This document shows, in pieces, positions 17,938 to 24,322 of a DNA stretch of 36,509 nt. Under the pieces are notes generated by a model. It was not told where the DNA came from and did not search any database. It saw nothing but the letters and a program-made list of their open reading frames with translations. Made by a program: the position numbers and the translations under genes. Origin of the DNA: a virus; IMG/VR virus record IMGVR_UViG_3300045790_003105, positions 1-36,509 of that record. One strand, given 5' to 3'. The stretch's first letter is position 1, and every line of letters starts with the position of its first letter.

Positions 17938-18388
17938 AATCTAATAGTGAATCTATGGACCGCTTAACCTTCATCGGGTTCTCAATACCATTAAGTATTA
18001 GGTCTGAACTGCCTGTGCCAGTGAGGACTACAGAGCCAGAGCCTAGCAATCTTTCCAGTATGCCTTGCTTAACTTCAACTGTTTCAATCTTAGTTAGCCT
18101 AACCTCTTCAGTCTTACGTGCAATGATGCCATCCTTACGTACTACACGTTTAGATGTAACCCCACGTTCTTGGGTCTTAATACCTAAGATCTTATAAGCT
18201 GCAATAGCTAATACTATATAACCAACAATATGTGTTGGGTTCTCTTGTCCTGGTACATCACTTGAACCAGCAACCAACAACAGTCCAAACAACACCAGTA
18301 TTGTAGGGAATATCCAGACCATCCAATGCAACTTAAATAACTCAATGATTGATTCATCTGCTGATAATGACTTCTTAATATAAGACAT
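17936..18388 (-). CDS. PH-domain membrane protein
   Basis: A 150-aa protein with two hydrophobic helices near the N-terminus (about 22-40, WMVWIFPTILVLFGLLLVAG, and 55-68), followed by a bacterial PH-like (bPH_2) domain: TSKRVVRKDGIIARKTEEV, LTKIETVEVKQGILERLLG, GSGSVVLTGTG. The order 'membrane hairpin then PH' matches YdbS/YdbT-type proteins. A good AAGGAA ribosome site precedes the ATG. It lies in the late operon between lysis genes and terminase, so is made late in infection. Function is unknown. Confidence 0.78.
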   Translation of the reverse strand: MSYIKKSLSADESIIELFKLHWMVWIFPTILVLFGLLLVAGSSDVPGQENPTHIVGYIVLAIAAYKILGIKTQERGVTSKRVVRKDGIIARKTEEVRLTKIETVEVKQGILERLLGSGSVVLTGTGSSDLILNGIENPMKVKRSIDSLLD

Positions 18389-18446
18389 ACTAATTTTCCT
18401 TATTTATCCATGTATGTAGAAGTGAATATATTATCAATATAGGTAA

Positions 18447-19040
18447 TTAGAAAGCTTTTTTGTTAGCCTTATCAACAGCTCGGCCTATCTCATGCTTGAG
18501 TTCTTTAGGTAAACGCTCTCTAACTTTTGCTTGAATAACATCTCTAACCAATGGACTAATAAACTCTTGTCGAACACTAGGGCCCTGTATGAACTTAAAC
18601 TTGCCAGAGCCTTTCTTACTTACAACCAATGGGCCTTTACTGGTGTTAACAATAAATGTGCCTTTATATTCTTTGGTCTTTTTCCATGCCTTTGCACGAA
18701 CGCCACTAAACTTAAATGCCCCATTCTTTTTACGGATCATAAACGCTTTATTATTGCGCTTACCCTCTGAAACATTGGATATTAGGTTATAAGCTCGACC
18801 AGCTTTAGCATCAAGATATGCCACTAACTTTGAACGTGTGGCTTTAACTTCTTGAATTTTTTCTCTTATAGTTTTTTGTTTTAATCCAGTTTCATCTGCA
18901 ATTGCTTTAACACCTGCTGAACGGGCACTTCTCATTGACCTATTAACACTTCTTGAAACTGCATCTGGAAACTCTTTTGCCAACCTAAGTAGATCTTTTT
19001 CCATGCGCTTAGCGTCTTTAAGATCAATGCTTAAATTCAT
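18447..19040 (-). CDS. Minor tail protein Z-like
   Basis: A 197-aa, strongly basic protein. The N-terminal helix (DLLRLAKEFPDAVSRSVNRS, then RSARSAGVKAIADETGLKQ) is the hallmark of prophage minor tail protein Z (GPZ family). In lambda, gpZ is between FII and U and is needed for DNA to exit properly. Here the gene lies beside the lysis cassette, upstream of the terminase genes and far from the other tail genes. A GAGAG site lies upstream of the ATG. Confidence 0.75.
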   Translation of the reverse strand: MNLSIDLKDAKRMEKDLLRLAKEFPDAVSRSVNRSMRSARSAGVKAIADETGLKQKTIREKIQEVKATRSKLVAYLDAKAGRAYNLISNVSEGKRNNKAFMIRKKNGAFKFSGVRAKAWKKTKEYKGTFIVNTSKGPLVVSKKGSGKFKFIQGPSVRQEFISPLVRDVIQAKVRERLPKELKHEIGRAVDKANKKAF

Positions 19041-19065
19041 AAGAACTCTCTGTTATAAACACAAA

Positions 19066-19308
19066 TTAACGATTTTCTAACAAACGGTCTAATTTTTCAT
19101 TAATACTATCTAGCTGTTTTTCTACTCGCTTTTGGTCTTCAGTTCGTTGCGACTGAACGTAATCAATAGATTGTTCATTAGCAGATATACGCTTATCCAA
19201 ACCACTCAAATACCACATACTAGAAACTAACAAACCGATGGTGCTTATAATATGAACAAGGTTAACTTCTTTCTTCATATGCCATTGCTCAGGCGTTTGT
19301 GAACTCAC
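19066..19308 (-). CDS. Small membrane/coiled-coil lysis-cassette protein
   Basis: An 80-aa protein with a single hydrophobic helix (about 15-35, LVHIISTIGLLVSSMWYLSG) followed by a periplasm- or cytoplasm-facing coiled coil (DYVQSQRTEDQKRVEKQLDS). The start is GTG in a GTGA overlap with the holin stop. An inner-membrane helix plus coiled coil is the layout of an i-spanin (Rz), but this protein is short and no o-spanin with a lipobox is visible nearby. It could instead be an antiholin or accessory protein. Confidence 0.6.
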   Translation of the reverse strand: MSSQTPEQWHMKKEVNLVHIISTIGLLVSSMWYLSGLDKRISANEQSIDYVQSQRTEDQKRVEKQLDSINEKLDRLLENR

Positions 19309-19802
19309 TGTGTAACCTTCATTATCTTGTTCTTATCACTACTTGATTTAGTTGTACCTACCCAATAGGCGATTGACGATCCCCAAGCAGTAACCACTTG
19401 GCCAAACAACATAAATACGATATTTGCATTTTCTTTAGGTACTGTAATTGTCATTAACCCATATGCACCAACTGCTACTAAAATAGTAAGTAACAAACAT
19501 ATAACCATCGGCATTGGGTGATCTTTATGGTTTAACCTGGCACTCTCACGATCTTTAACTTCTAGTGCAAAAACATCTACACCAATCTTTTCCATTTCAA
19601 GTTTGAACTGATTATCTAATCGCTTAATTTCGGCTAACTGATCAGGTGAAGCGTTAGTTACTAATCTCTCTAAGTCTTGAATACTGGCATCATCACCTAA
19701 TAATTTACCAGATAAGAACTTAACAGCACCGCCAGCTAATGGACCGCCTATTGCTGTAGCCAGTGTTGGAGCAATAGCAGCTAATGTATTCTTCCAATTC
19801 AT
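19305..19802 (-). CDS. Holin (GTA 3TM-type)
   Basis: A 165-aa membrane protein resembling the GTA_holin_3TM family. The N-terminal part is Ala/Gly-rich (IAPTLATAIGGPLAGGAVKFL). A charged segment with VKDRESARLNHKDH, typical of this family, precedes two hydrophobic helices (MVICLLLTILVAVGAYGLMT and VFMLFGQVVTAWGSSIAYWV). It would open the inner membrane for endolysin. The ATG at 19802 shares a base with the endolysin stop (TGATG); an in-frame TTG three codons earlier is less likely. Confidence 0.78.
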   Translation of the reverse strand: MNWKNTLAAIAPTLATAIGGPLAGGAVKFLSGKLLGDDASIQDLERLVTNASPDQLAEIKRLDNQFKLEMEKIGVDVFALEVKDRESARLNHKDHPMPMVICLLLTILVAVGAYGLMTITVPKENANIVFMLFGQVVTAWGSSIAYWVGTTKSSSDKNKIMKVTQ

Positions 19803-20215
19803 CACTGCCAATCACCAGTTAACATTTGATTAGCTAAAGCCAATGCACGGCCTTTAACTTGATTAGCCCATCGACTATCAAGCATTTCTTTAGCTGCGGT
19901 TTCATAATCTTTAACCTTGAATGCAGCCAACATATTCTTAAACTTCATCAAACGAGGAATACCCATATTGAATGCCATGTTTACAATGACACCTTGACGC
20001 GCACAGCAATGGCCCATCAATTGGACCTTGCCGTTTAATTCTTTTCTTACTTTCTCTAAATCATTAGCAAGTAAATAAGCAGCTTCTTCTTCTGTTAATG
20101 GGTTAGCATCTAAGTTACGTCCATAACCTATTGTTGTTGCACCAGCCGAACATAAATAAGGCTGACCTCTAAAACCTTCGTGACGCTTAACTTGTTCAGT
20201 TGTATTTAAACTCAT
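19802..20215 (-). CDS. Endolysin, T4-type lysozyme (GH24)
   Basis: A 137-aa muramidase that cuts peptidoglycan at lysis. The catalytic signature is E13-x8-C22-x5-T28 (HEGFRGQPYLCSAGATTIGYG), the E-8-C/D-5-T triad of T4-like lysozymes, here with Cys in place of Asp, as known in P1 Lyz. Other landmarks are TIGYGRNL and the region near VIVNMAFNMGIPRLMKFKNM. The start is set at 20215 because GAGG lies 6 bases upstream; a longer TTG-start frame reaching 20293 crosses a terminator and is rejected. No signal peptide in the chosen frame, so export depends on the holin. Confidence 0.88.
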   Translation of the reverse strand: MSLNTTEQVKRHEGFRGQPYLCSAGATTIGYGRNLDANPLTEEEAAYLLANDLEKVRKELNGKVQLMGHCCARQGVIVNMAFNMGIPRLMKFKNMLAAFKVKDYETAAKEMLDSRWANQVKGRALALANQMLTGDWQ

Positions 20216-20232
20216 ATAAACCTCACACACAT

Positions 20233-20260
20233 AAAAAAGCCCGGGCATTTCTGACCGGGC
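20233..20260 (-). terminator. Terminator immediately before the endolysin (tR'-like)
   Basis: On the minus strand GCCCGG, a 10-base loop, CCGGGC and then six T residues. A GC-only stem and long T tract make this a strong terminator. It lies between the late promoter and the first lysis gene, as lambda tR' does, so expression should depend on Q antitermination. Confidence 0.85.
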
Positions 20261-20291
20261 AAACAATAACAACAACAGGAATATCGGGAAC

Positions 20292-20335
20292 AAAAAAGGC
20301 TGTACATTTCCTCTAAGTGAAGAAATTGACAGCCT
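20292..20335 (-). terminator. First of two stacked terminators in the late leader
   Basis: On the minus strand AGGCTGT pairs with ACAGCCT (7 bp) with a further inner stem ATTTC/GAAAT, followed by TTTTTT. With the terminator at 20233-20260 it forms a tandem block on unmodified polymerase. Confidence 0.75.
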
Positions 20336-20344
20336 ACCTGTTTA

Positions 20345-20373
20345 TTTATACACACTGTCTAGACATACAGCAA
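20345..20373 (-). promoter_or_regulatory. Candidate late promoter (pR'-like)
   Basis: On the minus strand TTGCTG and TATAAA are spaced 17 bases apart. Start of transcription would be near 20338, directly before the two terminators and the lysis genes. The -35 match is modest, which is common for promoters modified by an activator or antiterminator. Confidence 0.5.
20355..20370. promoter_or_regulatory. LexA-box-like palindrome
   Basis: CTGTCTAGACATACAG fits CTGT-N8-ACAG exactly, the core of gammaproteobacterial LexA sites, and includes the perfect palindrome TGTCTAGACA. It sits between -35 and -10 of the candidate late promoter. The spacer is less AT-rich than an ideal site, and it could also be a binding site of another regulator such as Q. 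Confidence 0.45.
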
Positions 20374-20505
20374 CCATTTATTGAAAAATAACCATAAAAA
20401 AACAGTACTGGCTTAAAAAACAGCTATTTCTTCATAAAAAAAATAGTTTTTGTGAGATATCTGCCATTGTTTTATATATTCTTTTCATTATATTAATTAT
20501 TACTT

Positions 20506-20544
20506 AAACAAAGATGTTTATTAGAAAGTTTGTTTGTGTATAAT
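20506..20544 (+). promoter_or_regulatory. Promoter with inverted repeat upstream of the accessory island
   Basis: A perfect TATAAT (20539-20544) lies 36 bases before the ATG. A weak -35 (TTTATT, 20517-20522) is 16 bases upstream. The inverted repeat AAACAAA (20506-20512) and TTTGTTT (20529-20535) brackets this -35 region and could be an operator. It gives the island transcription independent of the lytic programme. Confidence 0.55.
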
Positions 20545-20580
20545 CCGGCGAATTTTGTAGAGCTGTAATCAAGGAATTCA

Positions 20581-21354
20581 ATGAGTCAAAAACCCCTACC
20601 ATTACAAAATGAAATTGTAGAAAAATTAAATGAATTAACTGTTACTGGTGAAGTTAATGATATCGCTCTTCAAGCAGTTAAAGTTAAAATCAATAAAATC
20701 ACTGATAGTGCTACAAAACACCGAATGCTTGGAATGTTTTTTGCTGTAAAGAATGATGTAGCCAGTGTAATCAAACATTTCAAAATAGCAATTAAGTTGT
20801 ATGGCAATTCACCAGAAGTAATAATTGATTACGCAATTGCTTTAAATAACGTTTATAGATATGACCTATCATATGAATTTTTAGAAACTTTAATAAGTAT
20901 ACCGTCAATAAATAACTTTAAAACAGCTATACTTTCTTGTACGGAATGTTGGGATTTTGAAAAAGCTATTTCTATTTATGAGCTTTTTAAAAAAGCTCAT
21001 CCAGAAAAAAATGAAGCTGATGTAAAAGTCGAGAGTATTATGGAATTTTACAATGAAGCGAATGTACAAAAATCAATCGCAGAAACGTTAGGTTTTGATG
21101 ATAATTATAACAAAGTTATTTTTTCTGCCATCCAAATGGTCAATGAATTCACAACTGAGAACGTTTATCATTACACCATTAGAAATAACGATGTTACCTC
21201 GTGGTGTTCATTTGTTTGGAAAGTGAATGAAAACACTAAAAATGTAGATGATTTGAGTGACCAGCTAGATAACTTGTTAATTGAAAACTATGAATTAATT
21301 GATATTAATAAGTTGGTTTTTAGATTAGAAAAAGGAGATGTTTCTGGTGATTAA
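20581..21354 (+). CDS. TPR-like repeat protein of accessory island
   Basis: A 257-aa helical protein. Residues 30-150 show helix pairs of TPR type, for example HRMLGMFFAVKNDVASVIKH, SPEVIIDYAIALNNVYRYDL and FEKAISIYELFKKAHPEKNE. The last 90 residues are acidic and unlike a repeat. A good AAGGA site precedes the ATG. It overlaps the next gene by 8 bases, so the two are translated together. It lies on the strand opposite to its phage neighbours and is very AT-rich, both signs of a moron. TPR proteins usually bind partner proteins; here the likely partner is the HEPN-like protein. No enzyme motif seen. Confidence 0.65.
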   Translation: MSQKPLPLQNEIVEKLNELTVTGEVNDIALQAVKVKINKITDSATKHRMLGMFFAVKNDVASVIKHFKIAIKLYGNSPEVIIDYAIALNNVYRYDLSYEFLETLISIPSINNFKTAILSCTECWDFEKAISIYELFKKAHPEKNEADVKVESIMEFYNEANVQKSIAETLGFDDNYNKVIFSAIQMVNEFTTENVYHYTIRNNDVTSWCSFVWKVNENTKNVDDLSDQLDNLLIENYELIDINKLVFRLEKGDVSGD

Positions 21355-21727
21355 CAAGGATGAGTTTAAAAATTTTGCTACCGACGATATTACAAGCGAA
21401 GAGTTTGTTTTACGAAACAAAGCTTCAAGACTTTATTACCATCTATTCCATTCAATAAAAGAGTTCTTACCGATGGAACCTCGCCATAATGAAAAAGGGG
21501 GGAGTCATAAGAAAATATCAAACTGTCTAGCAAAAGATTTTTTACATCTTCCCAATAAGATGGATTATGTGCGCCTTGCTATATTGATGAACAAATGTAA
21601 AGACATAAGAACTGAGGCCGATTATAAACTAGACGAGGATTTTAATTTATCGTCGTTTGAGCTTTTGGCAAAAGAAAGCGATAAAGCGTTACAGTTAATT
21701 AAAGAAATTGAGCCTTCTGCGGCTTAA
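21347..21727 (+). CDS. HEPN-like protein of accessory island
   Basis: A 126-aa helical protein. The segment NKASRLYYHLFHSIKEFLP, then SHKKISNCL, then CKDIRTEADYKL follows the pattern of UPF0332-type HEPN proteins (SAYYAxFHA, HK, RxxADY). HEPN proteins are often RNases or adapters in toxin-antitoxin and phage-defence systems. The classic R-x4-6-H active site is not evident: the position after Arg carries DY rather than His, so catalysis is uncertain. I chose GTG 21347 because AAAGGAG lies 9 bases upstream; the ATG at 21338 overlaps that site. Paired with the TPR gene. Confidence 0.6.
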   Translation: MINKDEFKNFATDDITSEEFVLRNKASRLYYHLFHSIKEFLPMEPRHNEKGGSHKKISNCLAKDFLHLPNKMDYVRLAILMNKCKDIRTEADYKLDEDFNLSSFELLAKESDKALQLIKEIEPSAA

Positions 21728-21852
21728 CTTAGATCCTCTGTAAATTTGTCATTTTTAACCCCTTCATATTCTATGAAATAATACTTACACAGTGCTAAAT
21801 CAGTAAATTACAACTATAAATTAAAATAGAATGTATTTAGTGTGAGATTTTC

Positions 21853-22119
21853 ATGGAAAGAAAAAAGTTAAACAACTTAGATTACAGTATTAATACCCAA
21901 CTTCGTGATAGAAGAAAAGAGTTAAACATGACTATGCTTGAAGTGGCTAGGTGTTTAGGCAAACCACACAGTTACGTTGGTCTAATTGAGTCCGGCCAAA
22001 AGAGTCTAACCACTGGTGAGTTACAGGTTTACTGCAGTGTACTTAGTATTCCACTAGAAATAGTGATCAACATATCTAAAAAAGACGTCATGTGGAAATT
22101 CAAGCCGCCTCACGCTTAG
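21853..22119 (+). CDS. XRE-family transcription regulator
   Basis: An 88-aa protein with an N-terminal HTH (QLRDRRKELNMTMLEVARCL, then KPHSYVGLIESGQKSLTTGE) of the Cro/CI-XRE class, followed by a short C-terminal tail. It is on the same strand as the TPR and HEPN genes, 125 bases further on, and its end overlaps the end of the Q-like gene by 20 bases on the opposite strand. It may regulate the island or itself. It differs from the phage Cro and CI proteins at 27 kb. Confidence 0.75.
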   Translation: MERKKLNNLDYSINTQLRDRRKELNMTMLEVARCLGKPHSYVGLIESGQKSLTTGELQVYCSVLSIPLEIVINISKKDVMWKFKPPHA

Positions 22120-22483
22120 CAATAAAATATCCCTCTAATTGAGCAGTGGCCATATCCATCCACTGCTTAACACTATCTTTGTTCCAACGCTTACCATTTG
22201 CCTTTAAAGGTAACCTAATTGCAATAGTACGATAACCAACCTGAGCAATGTAAAACCACTTAAATGCATTTATTAATTGTTCATCCTTAACAAACAATTT
22301 AGCTATTGCCTGGTCAATTTCAATTAACCGGCTTTCTGGAATTTCAAACTGTGAACCGCCCTTCTTAACAACAAACGGCTGAATTTTATATGAACCTGCT
22401 TCTGAATTTGGAGTGCAACTACTTGCCCACTTTCCCCAAAGGTCCAGTTCTTCATAAAGTGAAAACTCAATTTGAATACCCAT
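22100..22483 (-). CDS. Late antiterminator Q-like
   Basis: A 127-aa protein similar in layout to the phage antitermination protein Q family (PF06530 type): an N-terminal LDLWGKWASS, a central ESRLIEIDQAIAKLF, then a sigma-like helix-turn-helix region (FKWFYIAQVGYRTIAIRL) and a C-terminal helix. Q proteins join RNA polymerase at a late promoter and let it read through terminators. It is the last early gene, and the candidate late promoter with two terminators lies 1.7 kb downstream. The accessory island has been inserted between the two. Confidence 0.7.
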   Translation of the reverse strand: MGIQIEFSLYEELDLWGKWASSCTPNSEAGSYKIQPFVVKKGGSQFEIPESRLIEIDQAIAKLFVKDEQLINAFKWFYIAQVGYRTIAIRLPLKANGKRWNKDSVKQWMDMATAQLEGYFIAKREAA

Positions 22484-22485
22484 AA

Positions 22486-22653
22486 CTAAATTCCGTATTG
22501 TTTTATTAGCTGCTTTATAAATTTTGGTCGTTCGTTAACTGGTGTATCAAACAGCAATTGAATGTAATCAGATTCATCAATAACCATCATCAACCTATCA
22601 GCTGGCCGTTTACCTATTAGATTCTTATAACGCTTTCTATAAGGATTAGGCAT
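22486..22653 (-). CDS. Small early protein, 55 aa
   Basis: A basic early protein starting MPNPYRKRYKNLIGKRPADR, ending FIKQLIKQYGI. A longer frame from 22716 exists but overlaps the 33-aa gene and lacks a ribosome site at its ATG, whereas the ATG at 22653 overlaps the stop of that gene (ATGCCTAA), allowing coupling. No known domain recognised. Confidence 0.55.
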   Translation of the reverse strand: MPNPYRKRYKNLIGKRPADRLMMVIDESDYIQLLFDTPVNERPKFIKQLIKQYGI

Positions 22654-22747
22654 TACTGTTTTGAGTCCTGTATTTAAACTCTCGTTCTTCTTTTCTGCCA
22701 CATATAATGTGACCATCTCTATAAGTAACTACCCATACCTTAACCAT
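22646..22747 (-). CDS. Small early protein, 33 aa
   Basis: A short frame (MVKVWVVTYRDGHIICGRKE at the start, FKYRTQNSNA at the end) with a good GGGGA ribosome site 8 bases upstream and an 8-base overlap with the next gene's start. The beta-like N-terminus and tight gene packing suggest a real phage mini-protein, of unknown function. Confidence 0.5.
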   Translation of the reverse strand: MVKVWVVTYRDGHIICGRKEEREFKYRTQNSNA

Positions 22748-22766
22748 TAGAATTTCCCCAAATATC

Positions 22767-23138
22767 TTAAAATAGTCTGTTGAGCTTCATCAAACCATAA
22801 CAAACAGCAACCGAATGGCCGGCCTTTTCCATTCTCTCCAACCACTTTTGTTGGCTATCTGAAACTGAAGCCTTTTTCCGATCCTTTTGCTTCATCTCAA
22901 TCCATAAACCGCTGTAGCCATCTAACGGAAGTGGAAAATGAAGATCAGACACCCCCGCTTTAACACCTTGAGTTTTAAATCGAGCAGCTTCCTTAACATT
23001 ACGTTTACCACCATTGGGGATTGCATAAAGGTAATCACTTACCGTGGCTCCTTTTTCTATATGCGGCAAGCAAGGCAACTTATAATACATTGCCCAACTT
23101 ACTAACCTTTGTTGTTCTATATCTTCAGCATGTTTCAT
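22767..23138 (-). CDS. VRR-NUC domain nuclease
   Basis: A 123-aa single-domain nuclease of the PD-(D/E)XK superfamily. The family signature is visible: AIPNGGKRNVKEAARFKTQG, VKAGVSDLHFPLP, GLWIEMKQKD (E-x-K), and SDSQQKWLERMEKAGH. Phage VRR-NUC proteins are thought to process branched DNA, similar to a Holliday junction resolvase (RusA or NinG position). The ATG overlaps the upstream gene stop by 4 bases. Activity is inferred from the family. Confidence 0.85.
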   Translation of the reverse strand: MKHAEDIEQQRLVSWAMYYKLPCLPHIEKGATVSDYLYAIPNGGKRNVKEAARFKTQGVKAGVSDLHFPLPLDGYSGLWIEMKQKDRKKASVSDSQQKWLERMEKAGHSVAVCYGLMKLNRLF

Positions 23139-23791
23139 GTTCTGGCCTTATATATCGCTGGGACTATATGGTAAAAGTTATTTTCAGTAGAAAGCTTGTA
23201 CATTAGGTCCGGACTTAACCAGGTAAGTGACTCAACCCCAAACTGTTCTTTTAACAAATATCTGAAACGTTCCAATGCCCACTTTTCAACATGTTTAATA
23301 CGTTGAGTACTCCACCAGCTCTCATTGTTAATTGAGTCTTCACCATGCAAATGTTGTTGCTGGTGGTGAAAGTTATTTAATGGGATTGCTGAAAATGGTG
23401 GTTTAATTCCCATACCAGATCCATTGCTAACTCTACGAACGTGAGCCGCAACAATTGGATTGTCTTCGTGGCCGTATTCACCGGTGAAAGCACAACGTTG
23501 TTTCTTCAACCAAGTTAGGTACTGAACATCGCTGCCAACCACATTCCACAACACAGGACTTCTAAAAAAACCACTCTGCACTAACGCTTTTGCATACTGG
23601 CCATAAGGACCGCTTTTCTTTTTAACGTCTTCATTGTTTAACCTGGCAACAACAACAGGAATACGATCACCAGAAAGTATCTCTTCAGCTTTAATCGAGT
23701 ACTCCGAATCAATAGCAATTTGAGCGTAGATAATACCGTCTTCCTGTTTTTCAAATTGGATAACGTTTCCAGTGATCACCTGTTCAGCCAT
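23135..23791 (-). CDS. DUF968-like HNH-type nuclease
   Basis: A 218-aa protein whose C-terminal half (about 95-190) fits the DUF968/HNH-like family of lambdoid phages: KQRCAFTGEYG, VAAHVRRVSNGSGMGIKPP, AIPLNNFHHQQQHLHGEDS. The conserved His and Cys residues probably bind metal. The N-terminal half may hold an interaction domain. Located in the region equivalent to lambda nin, where recombination and resolution proteins occur. Overlaps the VRR-NUC gene, so both may act on the same DNA intermediates. Confidence 0.72.
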   Translation of the reverse strand: MAEQVITGNVIQFEKQEDGIIYAQIAIDSEYSIKAEEILSGDRIPVVVARLNNEDVKKKSGPYGQYAKALVQSGFFRSPVLWNVVGSDVQYLTWLKKQRCAFTGEYGHEDNPIVAAHVRRVSNGSGMGIKPPFSAIPLNNFHHQQQHLHGEDSINNESWWSTQRIKHVEKWALERFRYLLKEQFGVESLTWLSPDLMYKLSTENNFYHIVPAIYKART

Positions 23792-23794
23792 TAA

Positions 23795-24322
23795 TTAAGC
23801 CGCCTTAACGTGTAACTGAGTTACATCTTGCTTAATATCATCAAGAACCGAACTGATAGACGGATCCAGTAAATCTGACAATCTATCAATCACCTGGCAC
23901 TTAAGTTCGTATTGCTCCACTGGGGTAAGTACAACAGGCTCAATACTTAACTTCTTCTCCAAACCATCAAGAGCAATAGCAACATCATTTGAAATAACAT
24001 CATTTTTAATAACGTCACACCTAGACTCCATTATCACCAAATCATTAACTTCCAATTTAGCTTCATGCTCTCGTTCTGGTAGTGTTTTACCGTTCTCAAT
24101 CGTTAGGTTAGCTGCAGCCAATGCAAGTTCACCTTTTCCAGTAACCGAGTACTGTTTGTGCTTAATCATCAAATAACCGGAATTATACAAACTACCTAAA
24201 TCAATCTGAGTGGCTTTCAAAGTACCTTCACACTGATCATGGATAACAGCCACGCCGCTCGGTTGGCAAGACTTAACAACTTTCAACAACTCTATTTCCC
24301 ATTTATGTAATTTTGGCATCAC
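23795..24322 (-). CDS. Early protein, unknown (175 aa)
   Basis: A helical, soluble protein. The first 70 residues (LHKWEIELLKVVKSCQPSGV, then DLGSLYNSGYLMIKHKQYSVTGKGELAL) look like a winged-helix domain, with a strand pair at the end; the remainder is a charged helix-rich tail. It shares one base with the P-like gene before it and is followed after 3 bases by the DUF968-like gene. A DNA-binding accessory to replication is plausible but unproven. Confidence 0.55.
   Translation of the reverse strand: MMPKLHKWEIELLKVVKSCQPSGVAVIHDQCEGTLKATQIDLGSLYNSGYLMIKHKQYSVTGKGELALAAANLTIENGKTLPEREHEAKLEVNDLVIMESRCDVIKNDVISNDVAIALDGLEKKLSIEPVVLTPVEQYELKCQVIDRLSDLLDPSISSVLDDIKQDVTQLHVKAA

Larger units (their letters stand above)
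20216..20580. other. Divergent control region between lysis genes and accessory island
   Basis: A 365-base AT-rich region without a supportable gene. From left to right it holds two minus-strand terminators, a minus-strand promoter with a LexA-type palindrome, low-complexity AT sequence with a weak CTATTT/AAATAG hairpin, and a plus-strand promoter with an inverted repeat. It serves as late control region for the phage and promoter region for the island genes. Confidence 0.7.

Noticed and set aside
20216-20293. N-terminal extension of the endolysin starting at TTG 20293, with a run of leucines that could be read as a signal-anchor helix
   Set aside because: Begins with TTG and poor ribosome site, crosses the GC-rich terminator at 20233-20260, and the ATG at 20215 has a good GAGG site directly before the lysozyme domain.
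22486-22716. 76-aa reading of the small early gene from 22716
   Set aside because: Its ATG has no ribosome site and its N-terminal part runs through the 33-aa gene in another frame; the later ATG with overlapping stop is preferred.
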